This document shows, piece by piece, positions 26,034-34,609 of a stretch of DNA of 64,000 bases. Each line of letters opens with the position of its first letter. Position 1 is the stretch's first letter. The notes under the pieces were generated by a model, which searched no databases, had not been told where the DNA came from, and saw nothing but the letters and a program-made list of their open reading frames with translations. A program made the translations under genes and the position numbers. This DNA comes from Paraburkholderia hiiakae (GTDB lineage: Bacteria; Pseudomonadota; Gammaproteobacteria; Burkholderiales; Burkholderiaceae), in assembly GCF_904848665.1 (NCBI RefSeq), contig NZ_CAJHCQ010000006.1:1-64000 (forward strand), written 5' to 3'.

Positions 26034-26921
26034 CTATCGAATGCCAAACATGGAAGCGACCTTGTCATCCAGTTGATTGGCGGCGCCAAGCTGCTGAATC
26101 AGCGCTGCTGACCGGCTTCCCCTCACTCCGGCGAGAGTGGGTTGCCCGTCGCGAACGAATGTGTAGAAGCCTGTGACAAGATACACGCCGACGGCGTCGA
26201 TGTATCGGGCTTGATCCTTCTGTACGCTTTTGAATTCCGTCGACGCAAACAGCGACCGCGCAGCGAGCGCACTGGCGAATGCGATTTCGGCAACAGCCAG
26301 GTTCACCCGGTCAGGCCCAACGATGTGATCGACGTTCGGCGACGGCGGTGCGGGATGCTCGTTGTCATACGGCTCGGGCAGATGAAGTTTCAACTTTACA
26401 ACGGCATCATGCCCAGCCAGCACTGTGGCCACTTCTTTCAGCCACGACGCCGATTCGTCGCCGGGCTTCCTGCTCATGTATAAGTGAATCCGGTGGAACG
26501 GGTCAGGGCCGTTGCGATGCGCGTCGGCGTCCCGGTCAATAAACGTTGTCGATCCATTCGGCAGATTGTAGGCAACGGCTTCACCAATGAAATTCGACTC
26601 ATCGCCATAGAGGATTTTTCCTGCTTCGGCAAAAACCGCTTGATCTTCGAGATTGGCAAACCCCAACTCGGCAGAACCGTCGAGGGCGGCATCGATACGA
26701 CCCACGCCATCGGCGACTGGCCAGAAGTTCGCATAGTGGTCGCGGTCGAAATGCTGTTGGACGTAAAAATTAAGACCGGGGAGACGGGAGCAAAGCGTGG
26801 AATGCACGTCCCGCCAATAGTGAGCGAACAGGTTGTGCGGAAGCCCATCGCGTCGTCGCACGGAGGCGTAGATGTTGTGTTTGACGACCTTGTCGCGCTC
26901 TGAGAAGTCCTCTTTTTTCAT
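26034..26921 (-). CDS. EthD domain protein (long, tandem form)
   Basis: 295 residues, about twice the single-domain length. The first half contains the EthD signature HYWRDVHSTL and a FANLEDQAVF helix. The second half (from about FHRIHLYMSRKP) repeats a similar strand-helix pattern. AAGGAG precedes the ATG. It lies 23 bp downstream of the SnoaL-like gene, so the pair forms one transcription unit. Two-domain EthD proteins accompany aromatic or polyketide-like oxidation pathways. The reaction is not known. It is distinct from the short EthD at 4034. Confidence 0.75.
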   Translation of the reverse strand: MKKEDFSERDKVVKHNIYASVRRRDGLPHNLFAHYWRDVHSTLCSRLPGLNFYVQQHFDRDHYANFWPVADGVGRIDAALDGSAELGFANLEDQAVFAEAGKILYGDESNFIGEAVAYNLPNGSTTFIDRDADAHRNGPDPFHRIHLYMSRKPGDESASWLKEVATVLAGHDAVVKLKLHLPEPYDNEHPAPPSPNVDHIVGPDRVNLAVAEIAFASALAARSLFASTEFKSVQKDQARYIDAVGVYLVTGFYTFVRDGQPTLAGVRGSRSAALIQQLGAANQLDDKVASMFGIR

Positions 26922-26944
26922 TTGACGCTCCTTGAGATGGCGGC

Positions 26945-27352
26945 TCAGGCCGCCTTGGAAGCAGCCTGGTCGAGTAGAACCTTCGGGTCGAAGTAGGCGA
27001 CCAGCAGCCGTGTGGCTTTTCCGTTTGCAACGTCCCAGTGTTCAGATATAAGGATCGATTCGGCGGTGCCGCTTATACCGATCCTGATCAAGGCGACGAC
27101 ATGCCCAGCCTGAACCGTGAGGCTTTCATACGTGCACCTGGAGAAGTCGAGCGTGGTGGCGACTTGCGGGAGGATAGAAACGTAGCCAGCCTTGTCATAA
27201 CGGCCGCCCCAGGGCAGATAGTCGGGAACGAAGAGTTCGAAGTCTTCCGCGAGGGAGGAAGCGAAGTCCGTTATCCTCCCTTCGGCTCCGTATCGATAGA
27301 AGGACTTCACAATGGCCAGAGCCTCAGCCTCGGCAGACGCGATGTCGCCCAT
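26945..27352 (-). CDS. SnoaL/NTF2-like protein
   Basis: 135 residues with the cone-shaped NTF2 fold pattern: helical N-terminus AEALAIVKSFYRYGAEGRITDFA, then FVPDYLPWGGRYDKAGY, then strands ending TRLLVAYFDPKVLL. GAGGT precedes the ATG. Such proteins are small isomerases, hydrolases or binding proteins. It is the first gene of a two-gene unit with EthD and is divergent from nothing close by. It is a likely pathway auxiliary. Confidence 0.8.
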   Translation of the reverse strand: MGDIASAEAEALAIVKSFYRYGAEGRITDFASSLAEDFELFVPDYLPWGGRYDKAGYVSILPQVATTLDFSRCTYESLTVQAGHVVALIRIGISGTAESILISEHWDVANGKATRLLVAYFDPKVLLDQAASKAA

Positions 27353-27575
27353 GCTTTACCTCACGATTCGATAGTAGGCCGCTTGACGTGCGGGGCGCGC
27401 CTGCGTGGTCAATCTGGTCGACTCGGTGCAATTCAGTGTATGAGCCAGACAGTCGGCGATAAATTCGGAATGAACAAAATATGCTTTTGTCAAAGCCAAA
27501 CAGTCGAGACAACTTCAGCGGAAATCGAAGTGTTTACACGGCATTGCATGCTCACTGCGTTGGAATGCCGTTGAG

Positions 27576-28598
27576 TCAGGTAGCCAAACTCGTCTCTTCC
27601 TGCACGCTCAATATGTCTCGCCCCGACGACTCATCGCACTCGGCTGCGTACACACTAGCGTTGTGCTTTGGTCGCGCGGGCAACCGCGGAGCAACCAGCG
27701 CGCTATTGCGGAACAGTTCTGTGGTCCAATCGACGAAGACACGAACGGTTAGCGACAAGTGCCGGCTCGTTGGATAAATCATTGATATCGGCATTGCGGG
27801 AGCGGGAAAATCCGGGAGTATTTCCCTCAACCGCCCGCTATCCAGATACGGCATCGTGAGAAAGCGCGCTGCCTGGATGATGCCCATCCCGTCGAGCCCA
27901 CTTTGAACGTGCGCCTCGACATCGTTGACGGCGACATCGCCCTTCATATAGACCTCTTCGAGCCGCCCATCGACAATGAACTTCAGACCGGCGATGCGTC
28001 CCGTGCAATTGGAGAAGTAGTTCGCGGCGTAATGCCGTTCGAGCTCACCGATCGTTTCAGGCGTGCCGTTACGCCGGAGATACAAGGGACTCGCGACGGT
28101 GATCTGTTGGTATACGCCCAACTTCCTCGCGACGAGGGTTGAATCCTCGAGTTCGCCGACGCGGATAACGCAGTCGATACCTTCCTGAATCAGATCGACT
28201 CGCCGGTCTCCAAACCCGAGAACCAGGTCGATATCGGGGTACTGTGCACAAAACTCGTGTATGCGAGGCATGACCACCACGCGGCCAAGAGCCGGCGGCA
28301 TGTCCACACGCAGGCGTCCCCGCGGAACGGGCGCCTTGGTCTCGAATCCACCTTCTGCTTCGTCTACATCCGTGAGGATTCGAACGCAGCGCTCGAAGTA
28401 GGCGGCGCCATCCGGGGTGAGTTTGAACTGGCGGGTGGTGCGCTGCAGGAGGCGAACTTTCAGATACGATTCGAGTTGTTGCACGGCGATGGTTACGGAC
28501 GCGCGCGACAGCCCCAGCAGCTCCGATGCGCGCGTGAAACTGCCGCTTTCGACAACGCGTACAAACACAGTCATGGCGTGAAGCCGGTCAATCCGCAT
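27576..28598 (-). CDS. LysR family regulator, paralogue of the 11.4-kb copy
   Basis: 340 residues. HTH at 1-60 (MRIDRLHAMTVFVRVVESGSF, then SRASVTIAVQQLESYLKVRLLQRTTR). The effector domain starts at RGRLRVDMPPALGR. It shares RLLQRTTR, LPPALGR-type and SNDVEAHV-type segments with the 11442 protein, so the two arose by duplication or belong to one local family. A GGAG ribosome site is present. It starts 12 bp after the LuxR-type regulator gene, so the two are probably co-transcribed, an unusual pairing. Confidence 0.9.
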   Translation of the reverse strand: MRIDRLHAMTVFVRVVESGSFTRASELLGLSRASVTIAVQQLESYLKVRLLQRTTRQFKLTPDGAAYFERCVRILTDVDEAEGGFETKAPVPRGRLRVDMPPALGRVVVMPRIHEFCAQYPDIDLVLGFGDRRVDLIQEGIDCVIRVGELEDSTLVARKLGVYQQITVASPLYLRRNGTPETIGELERHYAANYFSNCTGRIAGLKFIVDGRLEEVYMKGDVAVNDVEAHVQSGLDGMGIIQAARFLTMPYLDSGRLREILPDFPAPAMPISMIYPTSRHLSLTVRVFVDWTTELFRNSALVAPRLPARPKHNASVYAAECDESSGRDILSVQEETSLAT

Positions 28599-28610
28599 CT
28601 CGTCACTCCA

Positions 28611-29345
28611 TCACGATTCGTTGAAAACCGGGTTTTTCCTGTTATTTCGGGCGTGGTGTGTCCGTGTATCTGGTATTGGAGAAGTCGTTGCCGGTTTAAG
28701 GTCCGGCACGAGGTCGATCATTGTTACCAGTTGCGCTACGCTTTTCACTCCCATCTTTCTCATCAGATTTCCGCGGTGCATTTTTACCGTAACGTCGCTG
28801 ATCATTAATGCCTGCGCGATCTGCTTGTTCAACCTTCCAGCCACGACCGCCTCCATCACCTGGTATTCACGTCGCGTCAGCGTATCGACGAGACGCTGCA
28901 CGCGCTCTCTGGCGTGGGTAACGGATTGACGCTTGGCACTTCGATCTAGTGCGCGTTGCACGACGTGCGTCAAGGTATCCATCGAAGCCGGTTTGACCAG
29001 GTAGTCGACGGCTCCCGCCTGCATCGCACGCACGACTGCCTGTACATCCCGGCAGGTTGTCAGGAAGACGATTTCTGGGCGAGAATGTTTGCTTGCGAGC
29101 CGCTCCTGAAGCTGAAGTCCATTACCAACGTTGAAAAACATCTCAAGGATCAGGCACAGCGGCCCGTCGGGAACACGGCACTGCAAGAGTTGTTCAGCTG
29201 AGGCGAACCCGCGAATCGTACGGCAAGGCATCGCCAAGGCGACACATGCCTGATCGCGCGCGACGCTGTTTTCATCGCATATCCAGACCGTACCGACAAC
29301 CGGCGGGGTAGACAGAAAACACTGCGCAAGCCGTTCGCGTACCAT
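28611..29345 (-). CDS. LuxR-type response regulator with Glu at the phosphorylation site
   Basis: 244 residues: receiver 15-130, LuxR HTH about 150-213, and a short basic tail. The acidic pair (D24, E25), switch Thr (T96) and Lys (K118 in DYLVKPA) of FixJ-type receivers are kept. The phospho-acceptor Asp is Glu68 (CLILEMFFNVGNG, where the family has LD). The HTH has TLTRREYQVMEAVVAGRLNKQIA and VTVKMHRGNLMRKM. A strong GGAGGGAGG ribosome site is present. No partner histidine kinase is encoded in the window. The Glu could mimic the phosphorylated state, making it constitutively active. Confidence 0.88.
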   Translation of the reverse strand: MVRERLAQCFLSTPPVVGTVWICDENSVARDQACVALAMPCRTIRGFASAEQLLQCRVPDGPLCLILEMFFNVGNGLQLQERLASKHSRPEIVFLTTCRDVQAVVRAMQAGAVDYLVKPASMDTLTHVVQRALDRSAKRQSVTHARERVQRLVDTLTRREYQVMEAVVAGRLNKQIAQALMISDVTVKMHRGNLMRKMGVKSVAQLVTMIDLVPDLKPATTSPIPDTRTHHARNNRKNPVFNES

Positions 29346-29632
29346 CTGGCCTCCCTCCTGCCTCCGGTGTCCACTTCGCAGGCAGCCCGGTTATGCGTGT
29401 GCATGGTAGCCGTCGGGATGACGTGATGGAAAGGCTTCCAGCGCCGGTTTTGGTACGGGAATGCTAAATTGTTTTGGGTAGCCGACTGTTGGTTAAGTCT
29501 CCTGCTTTCTAATTGATTACAAGAACGGCCTGTGAACGGCGTAGCGCTGCGGATAATCGGCCGGACGGCTCGTTTGCAGTGTGACTTTGGTGAGTGGCAA
29601 ACAAATTCAACATAGAAGTTACGGAGGGGTGA

Positions 29633-30577
29633 ATGAACTGCCGTAGCAAAGCCGCACATTCTGAGTTTCCAACTGCCCATCCCATGGACGGGATAACGAT
29701 CCGGCCATTGGATTTCCGTTTGTCATCCAAAACATCCGACGATTGCATCTGGAATCATCGCCGGCCGGAGTACGCGGTCTTTCTGAACGCGCTAGGTGTG
29801 CATGTTCCGTATTTCGAACGTTATCTGGTCTTCGCGCTGCGGAAGGCTCGGTCGGCAACGCACGACGCGAGGCTCAAGAACGACCAGGGCGGAATCATCG
29901 GTCAAGAGGCACACCATGCACACAACTATCGCCAGTTCTCGGAGGTGCTCTTCGAACGTTATGCGTCGCTAAGACCAATCGACCAGCGCGCGATGCAATA
30001 CTTCGAAAAGCGCGCACTGCGCGATTCCGATCGGCGTTTGATCGGATTTACGGCTGGCTATGAGACCTTCACGTTTCTCGCAGGGCTCCTGCTTCTCGAC
30101 GAATTCGATGACTGGTTCGGAGATTCGGATCCCGAGATCGCGGCATTCTGGATCTGGCATCAGGTCGAAGAAGTGGAACATGGCTCGGTGGCATTCGACA
30201 CGTACAAGTACTTCTACGGTAAGGACGAGCTCTACCGAAAATGGATGATTGTCGTCGCGATGTTCCACCTGGCGCGCGAAACGGTTGCGGCATATCGCGT
30301 GATGATGGTGGCCGAAGGGTGGGTTAAGAAACCGCGGCTCGCATTTGCGCGATCCCGTTTCTGCGCCTGGATGTTGCTGCGGTTTGCAAGAAATGCTCTG
30401 CCAGCGTTCAGGAAGAGTTACCACCCACGCCATCATCCTTTGGTGACCAATCGGCAAAACCTCGTGCAGCAAGGCTGGCGACGTTTCAGCGCGTCGGGAG
30501 GCGATGTGCTCAGCATTGACCGCGACAAGGTCGAAGAGCTGATTGGATCCGCACTTCGAGTGTCTGGCCGTGAATGA
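29633..30577 (+). CDS. PF10118-type metal-dependent hydrolase
   Basis: 314 residues, preceded by GGAGGGG very close to the ATG. An internal Met at 29684 is an alternative start. The family's helical bundle carries putative metal ligands in GQEAHHAHNYRQF and WHQVEEVEHGSVAFD. RIIIRPLDF-like and SYHPRHHP segments flank them. No signal peptide is seen. The biochemical role of PF10118 is not established beyond an inferred metal-dependent hydrolase. The SDR gene follows at 30730 on the same strand, 150 bp away. Confidence 0.82.
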   Translation: MNCRSKAAHSEFPTAHPMDGITIRPLDFRLSSKTSDDCIWNHRRPEYAVFLNALGVHVPYFERYLVFALRKARSATHDARLKNDQGGIIGQEAHHAHNYRQFSEVLFERYASLRPIDQRAMQYFEKRALRDSDRRLIGFTAGYETFTFLAGLLLLDEFDDWFGDSDPEIAAFWIWHQVEEVEHGSVAFDTYKYFYGKDELYRKWMIVVAMFHLARETVAAYRVMMVAEGWVKKPRLAFARSRFCAWMLLRFARNALPAFRKSYHPRHHPLVTNRQNLVQQGWRRFSASGGDVLSIDRDKVEELIGSALRVSGRE

Positions 30578-30729
30578 GCCGTGCGTTCGACGCATGGTTC
30601 GAATCTCGTGAACGCTTCGTCTGTTTGCTTTGTCGAGCCTATACCTTTGTACAGATTGCTGCTTCCCGAAAGCGTCATTAGGATCTAGCGGCGAATCCTG
30701 CTTGAGGATGCCCGCCCAGGGAGCACGAT

Positions 30730-31524
30730 ATGGCTAAAAAGGAAACGCGCGGCATTGCTGTCGTGACGGGTGCCACGGGCGCCATTGGTCAACTTTACGC
30801 AGAAGGGCTGGCTGAGCGAGGTTATACGCTCTTACTGTCGGCAAAAAGCCGGGAGCCCCTTGAAGAGCTCTCAGAATCGATAACCCGGAAGACCGGGCAA
30901 AAGGTTGAGGTATCACCAGCCGACCTTGCGGACCACAATGCCCTTCACGACTTCTGTGCGCGACTTGCCGCCGACCGTGACATTTCACTGCTGGCGAACA
31001 TAGCGGGGCCTGCCGTTTTTTGTCCATTCACGACAATCTCGTCCGGGCAAATCGACACGACGATTGCCGTGAATGTTTCGGCAATGACGCATCTCTGCCG
31101 GTCTGTCGTTGAGGGCTTTGTCGCACGTGGCCGGGGAACCATTGTCAACTTTGCTTCAATGCTTGCCTTCCGGCCGTGGGCCGAATTCAACGTGCATAGC
31201 GCCAGCAAAGCATTCGCCGTCGCGCTCTCGCAGTCACTGCAAGCGCAACTTCGCCATAAGGGCATACTCGTCCAGGTCGTTACGCCGACCGCCTGTGCCA
31301 GACAGTTTTGGGAAAACGCCGGATTTCCGTTTGATTACTTGCCGCCAGACGCCGTGATGAATCGCGACGACTTTGTTGCGGCGGTATTGCGTGCGCTCGA
31401 CTTAAAGGAAGAGTGGGTGTTTCCATCGCTGGACGATCCGGTTACCTGGACGCAGTTTGAGGCCACGCGCATCCGTCTGGTTCAAGGCATGATGCACAAC
31501 GTACCCGCCAGCCGATATCGTTAG
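30730..31524 (+). CDS. Short-chain dehydrogenase/reductase with His at the catalytic Tyr
   Basis: 264 residues. The Rossmann motif VVTGATGAIGQLYAEGLAE and the NIAG segment (NIAGPAVF) are classical SDR features. Catalytic Ser lies in NFASMLAF. The Y-x-x-x-K motif reads H-S-A-S-K, with His exactly 13 residues after the Ser, where Tyr should be. The codon is CAT, one base from TAT. The Lys and Ser are intact. Either the enzyme is inactive or works without the Tyr, or this is a recent mutation. It follows the PF10118 gene and is convergent with the DsbA-like gene. Confidence 0.87.
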   Translation: MAKKETRGIAVVTGATGAIGQLYAEGLAERGYTLLLSAKSREPLEELSESITRKTGQKVEVSPADLADHNALHDFCARLAADRDISLLANIAGPAVFCPFTTISSGQIDTTIAVNVSAMTHLCRSVVEGFVARGRGTIVNFASMLAFRPWAEFNVHSASKAFAVALSQSLQAQLRHKGILVQVVTPTACARQFWENAGFPFDYLPPDAVMNRDDFVAAVLRALDLKEEWVFPSLDDPVTWTQFEATRIRLVQGMMHNVPASRYR

Positions 31525-31572
31525 ATCTTCTCCAGACCAACCGGGGCAAGGACGCAATCCTTTGATTCTGGC

Positions 31573-32241
31573 TCATCCGGCCGATGCGCGCGGAAGGCCT
31601 TCCGGAAACAGACTGGAAATGGCGTCCTTGAAATCTTCCAGGGGGGCCGTTCCGTGAATACCGACGGTTTGCGAAGCCGAGTTCTGGATATCGCCATCCG
31701 ATCGCGAAACGAGCGCGAATGGAACGCCCGTCACGCCAACCGATTCGGCCAGACGGATATCGGCCACGATATCGTTCTCGAGCGCCGAACTCCTCAGCAG
31801 ATTCGCGACATCAGCTTTATCGAGCCCGCAGGAATATGCGATGTCGAGCAACGCGGAGGTGTCGCCAATGTCGACACCGGCGACAAAGAAGGCGCGAAAG
31901 ATCGCACGTTGTAATTCTTCGAACTTACCCGCGTCTCGGGCTGCGAATGCTGTCATGAACGCCTTTCGCGTACGCGGCACTTTATGTTTGGGGAGTTTCA
32001 ACTCGACCTGACGCTCGCGGGCGAGAGGAAAGACTTTCTCGACGCATAACGCGATCAGCGTTTCGTCGTCCATGTCGATCGGCGGTGCCGGATCCGGGCA
32101 AATCTCGAAAGCACGCCAGCGAAGCTTGAGCGCGTCGCCATATTGCGCCTGCAACTGGTCAAAAACGGGCAACTGGACATAGGAAAATGGGCAGATAAAG
32201 TCCAGCCATACGTCCACCAATGCATAGGATCCGGTTTTCAT
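31573..32241 (-). CDS. DsbA-family / HCCA-isomerase-like thioredoxin-fold protein
   Basis: 222 residues, cytosolic (no signal peptide), with the thioredoxin fold and helical insertion of the DsbA/FrnE/GST-kappa group. The usual C-x-x-C is C-P-F-S in FICPFSYV, so the second Cys is missing. That is typical of the 2-hydroxychromene-2-carboxylate isomerase/kappa-GST side, where Ser activates glutathione. The cis-Pro loop is GVTGVPFALV. Its ATG overlaps the AraC gene stop by 4 bp (ATGA), so translation is coupled. A role as a GSH-dependent isomerase in aromatic breakdown fits the surroundings, but is an inference. Confidence 0.8.
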   Translation of the reverse strand: MKTGSYALVDVWLDFICPFSYVQLPVFDQLQAQYGDALKLRWRAFEICPDPAPPIDMDDETLIALCVEKVFPLARERQVELKLPKHKVPRTRKAFMTAFAARDAGKFEELQRAIFRAFFVAGVDIGDTSALLDIAYSCGLDKADVANLLRSSALENDIVADIRLAESVGVTGVPFALVSRSDGDIQNSASQTVGIHGTAPLEDFKDAISSLFPEGLPRASAG

Positions 32242-32903
32242 CTCGCTTCACCCAAAAAAAAAGAGACGATCACGACGTTGCCACTGACGTTCGAGGAATG
32301 TATATCGAGGCAATGCTGGCCGGCGGCGCTTTTTCGCATCTGGCTTCGAATAATCGCGACGCCTCGTGGATCCGTTTTGCGACGCAGCCGTTGCCACGCC
32401 TTGGGTGTTAATCCGGTTGCGCGCTTGAACCAACGTCCGAAGTGCGAGTGATCTACGAATCCACACTCCTCAGCGATCTCGGGAATCGAACGCGTTGTGT
32501 GCAGAAGCATATCCTTCGCCCGAGCGACCTTGTTCAGCAGGGCCCACTGGTGCGGCGGAAAGTTAGTGGATTTCTTGAATTCCCGAGCGAAGTGTGCCGT
32601 GGATAGTCCGCAAGCTGCGCTAAGCGCCAGCAGTGTCACGCTGTCGTGGTCCCTCACAGAGAGCATGGCTTTTGCGAGCTTTAGATGATGCGGAGAGAGG
32701 CCACCTTTGTGTCTCCGCCGTCCGACGCTCGCGTCGCGGTGCGCTTCGAAAACGTACGAGATGATTCTCCGCGTTGATACCTCGAAGAAGAGAGAAGGGG
32801 GCTGCAGTTCGTTGTCGACCAAACTGCCTCCAGAGCATCCTCCAGCGAGGTCGCTCGATGAAAAGCAAAATTTTTCGACGGCCGAGAGATGTCGTTTCAG
32901 CAT
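32238..32903 (-). CDS. AraC family regulator
   Basis: 221 residues. The C-terminal AraC/XylS domain (about 85-185) has both HTHs: LLALSAACGLSTAHFAREFKKSTNFPPHQW and IPEIAEECGFVDHSHFGRWFKRATGLTPKAW. The N-terminal part (80 residues) is short for a ligand-binding cupin domain. The stop overlaps the start of the DsbA-like gene, so this regulator is made together with its likely target. The tail after 185 is long and basic, with SQMRKSAAG. Confidence 0.9.
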   Translation of the reverse strand: MLKRHLSAVEKFCFSSSDLAGGCSGGSLVDNELQPPSLFFEVSTRRIISYVFEAHRDASVGRRRHKGGLSPHHLKLAKAMLSVRDHDSVTLLALSAACGLSTAHFAREFKKSTNFPPHQWALLNKVARAKDMLLHTTRSIPEIAEECGFVDHSHFGRWFKRATGLTPKAWQRLRRKTDPRGVAIIRSQMRKSAAGQHCLDIHSSNVSGNVVIVSFFLGEAR

Positions 32904-33293
32904 GAATCACCTTGGACAAGGGCGAAGCTGTCAAACGGCGGTGGGGATCAATTTGTAGCATCTTACTTCGCCTCGCGCGAGGGCGATGATTTACGTCGGC
33001 GGACTAGCAGGGAATTGCTATTGCTGGCGCATTTGCACCAATATTGGGCGCGCCCTATGCTTTCGGTTTGTAATCTTCCCATTTGGGTTCCTCCCGGACT
33101 CGCAAGAGCGTGGCGCGCGTTGCCGCGATGGTGCGTCACCGGGAAGTGCCAATGCGCGTGTCCGATTCCAGATAGGCGTCCTCGGGCTGTTTGCGTGCTG
33201 TGCTCGTGGCGAAGTGGTCACCACAGCAAGGTGCACGCGGGGCAAATGTCGTCTCGGGAATCCACAGCCGCCCACGGCTCCGATCACTGATCG
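32904..33293. other. Intergenic stretch upstream of araC, no gene seen
   Basis: About 390 bp between the AraC gene start and the 3' flank of recombinase unit 2. Only short frames without ribosome sites are seen. It should hold the AraC promoter. No operator or hairpin stands out. Confidence 0.4.
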
Positions 33294-34268
33294 TCGGCTA
33301 TCGCCGAGTGAAACGCATGGGCTGTCCGGCAGCTTTTCGAACCGACGCGGCAGCAGCGGCGGCGGCACGAGTCAGCCGGTTTTTGGCCCAGAGGAACCGC
33401 ACTGGAGAGCGGCCGCACGAATTCCGATGTAGCGTCGTTTCGCGCGGCCAGAACCAGCTGCGCTAGATTTTGGTCTGCTCCGAAATCTCGAGTGCGTCGT
33501 CCACCTCGATTCCAAGGTAGCGGATTGTGCTTTCAATCTTGCTATGGCCGAGCAGCAACTGCACTGCCCTGAGGTTCTTCGCGTGTTTGTAAATCAGGGT
33601 TGCCTTCGTGCGGCGCATCGAATGCGTGCCGTACGCCGTTGGATCAAGCCCCGCTGCATCCGCCCATCGACGTATCATCCGTGCGTATTGCCGGGTTGAA
33701 AGATGCGGAGACGCCAATAACCGACTTGGGAAGAGGTACTGCTCCGACCTCAGGGCAGCCTTCTCTAGCCATGCGCCGACCGCCTTCCGGGTCGACTCGG
33801 TCAGTTCAAACTGGACAGGACGCTGGGTCTTTCGCTGGATGACTTGCGTCCGTGACAAGACCTGATTGCCGTGCGTGACATCGCGGACTCGCAGACTGAC
33901 AAGATCACAACCACGTAGTTTGCTATCGATTGCGAGGTTGAACAGGGCGAGATCGCGGACAGCATGAGCGTTCTGGAGGTAGATCCGGATAGCCCAGACG
34001 TCTTTCAGCCTCAGCGGCGGCTTCTGGCCGACCAGCTTGCCCTTGTTCCATGCCTCACGGGATTGTTCGGCTTTCATCGCAGTCTCCCACAGGGATGATG
34101 GGAGTTCGATTGTGGTACCCGACATGGACGCCTGCTTGGGGGACTTGAGCGAGGTTCGCACCGGGCCCGGCTAGGTTCCGCCTTTCAGAGATCGAGGAGA
34201 GCCTTCACCTGGGCGGCTGGTCCGCAACAGAATGCTGCCCAACGACCTGCAGCTAGATTTCGGCCGAA
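33294..34268 (-). repeat. Recombinase unit, direct-repeat copy 2
   Basis: The second copy of the unit described at 2206-3185, in the same orientation. The gene region is nearly identical and the flanks are more diverged. The block 34221-34248 is identical to 3136-3163. The segment around GGCTGTCCGGCAGCTTTTCGA matches GGCCGTCCGGCAGCTTTCCGG near 2226. Confidence 0.7.
33463..34077 (-). CDS. Tyrosine recombinase / phage-type integrase, copy 2
   Basis: 204 residues from the ATG at 34077 (GGGAG 6 bp upstream, shared with copy 1). An earlier ATG at 34125 (MSGTTIELPSS) extends the frame, but that Met is absent from copy 1. It keeps the same catalytic set: SKLRGCDL, THSMRRT, GHSKIES and RYLGIEVDD. 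It differs from copy 1 at about ten residues, including A for S, LK for PK and SRTQ for PRAQ. No premature stop is seen, so both copies look intact. Confidence 0.85.
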   Translation of the reverse strand: MKAEQSREAWNKGKLVGQKPPLRLKDVWAIRIYLQNAHAVRDLALFNLAIDSKLRGCDLVSLRVRDVTHGNQVLSRTQVIQRKTQRPVQFELTESTRKAVGAWLEKAALRSEQYLFPSRLLASPHLSTRQYARMIRRWADAAGLDPTAYGTHSMRRTKATLIYKHAKNLRAVQLLLGHSKIESTIRYLGIEVDDALEISEQTKI

Positions 34269-34609
34269 GCCGCCGCTCGCCGAACCTCACTTGCGTGACC
34301 GCTTGACTGAACGAACCGGTCATTGCCTGTTTCGACGCAGCGAGGGTTTGCTTTCGATATCCAGGGATGCGAACTTGCGACCCCGTGCAGCCGGTTAGTC
34401 TAGTGCAGGTTCAGCGGAGGCATCCACCCGCCCAACGGCACTGATCGCCGACGGGCATCGATCCTCAAGTGAGCGCCATAGCCGGTCTACGAGAGCGCTT
34501 AAGACGATCCGTCGAGCTTGCAACGATCACGCATACGCCTTCAAGATCACACCCGCAGGGAGGCCTGTCATTCAGCTCGATCACCCGACTGTTCTACCGT
34601 TTATTATTT
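34269..34609. other. Intergenic stretch, no gene seen
   Basis: About 340 bp between recombinase copy 2 and the 3' end of the membrane hydrolase gene. No reading frame with a ribosome site or domain is visible. Composition changes toward AT near the right end. Confidence 0.35.
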
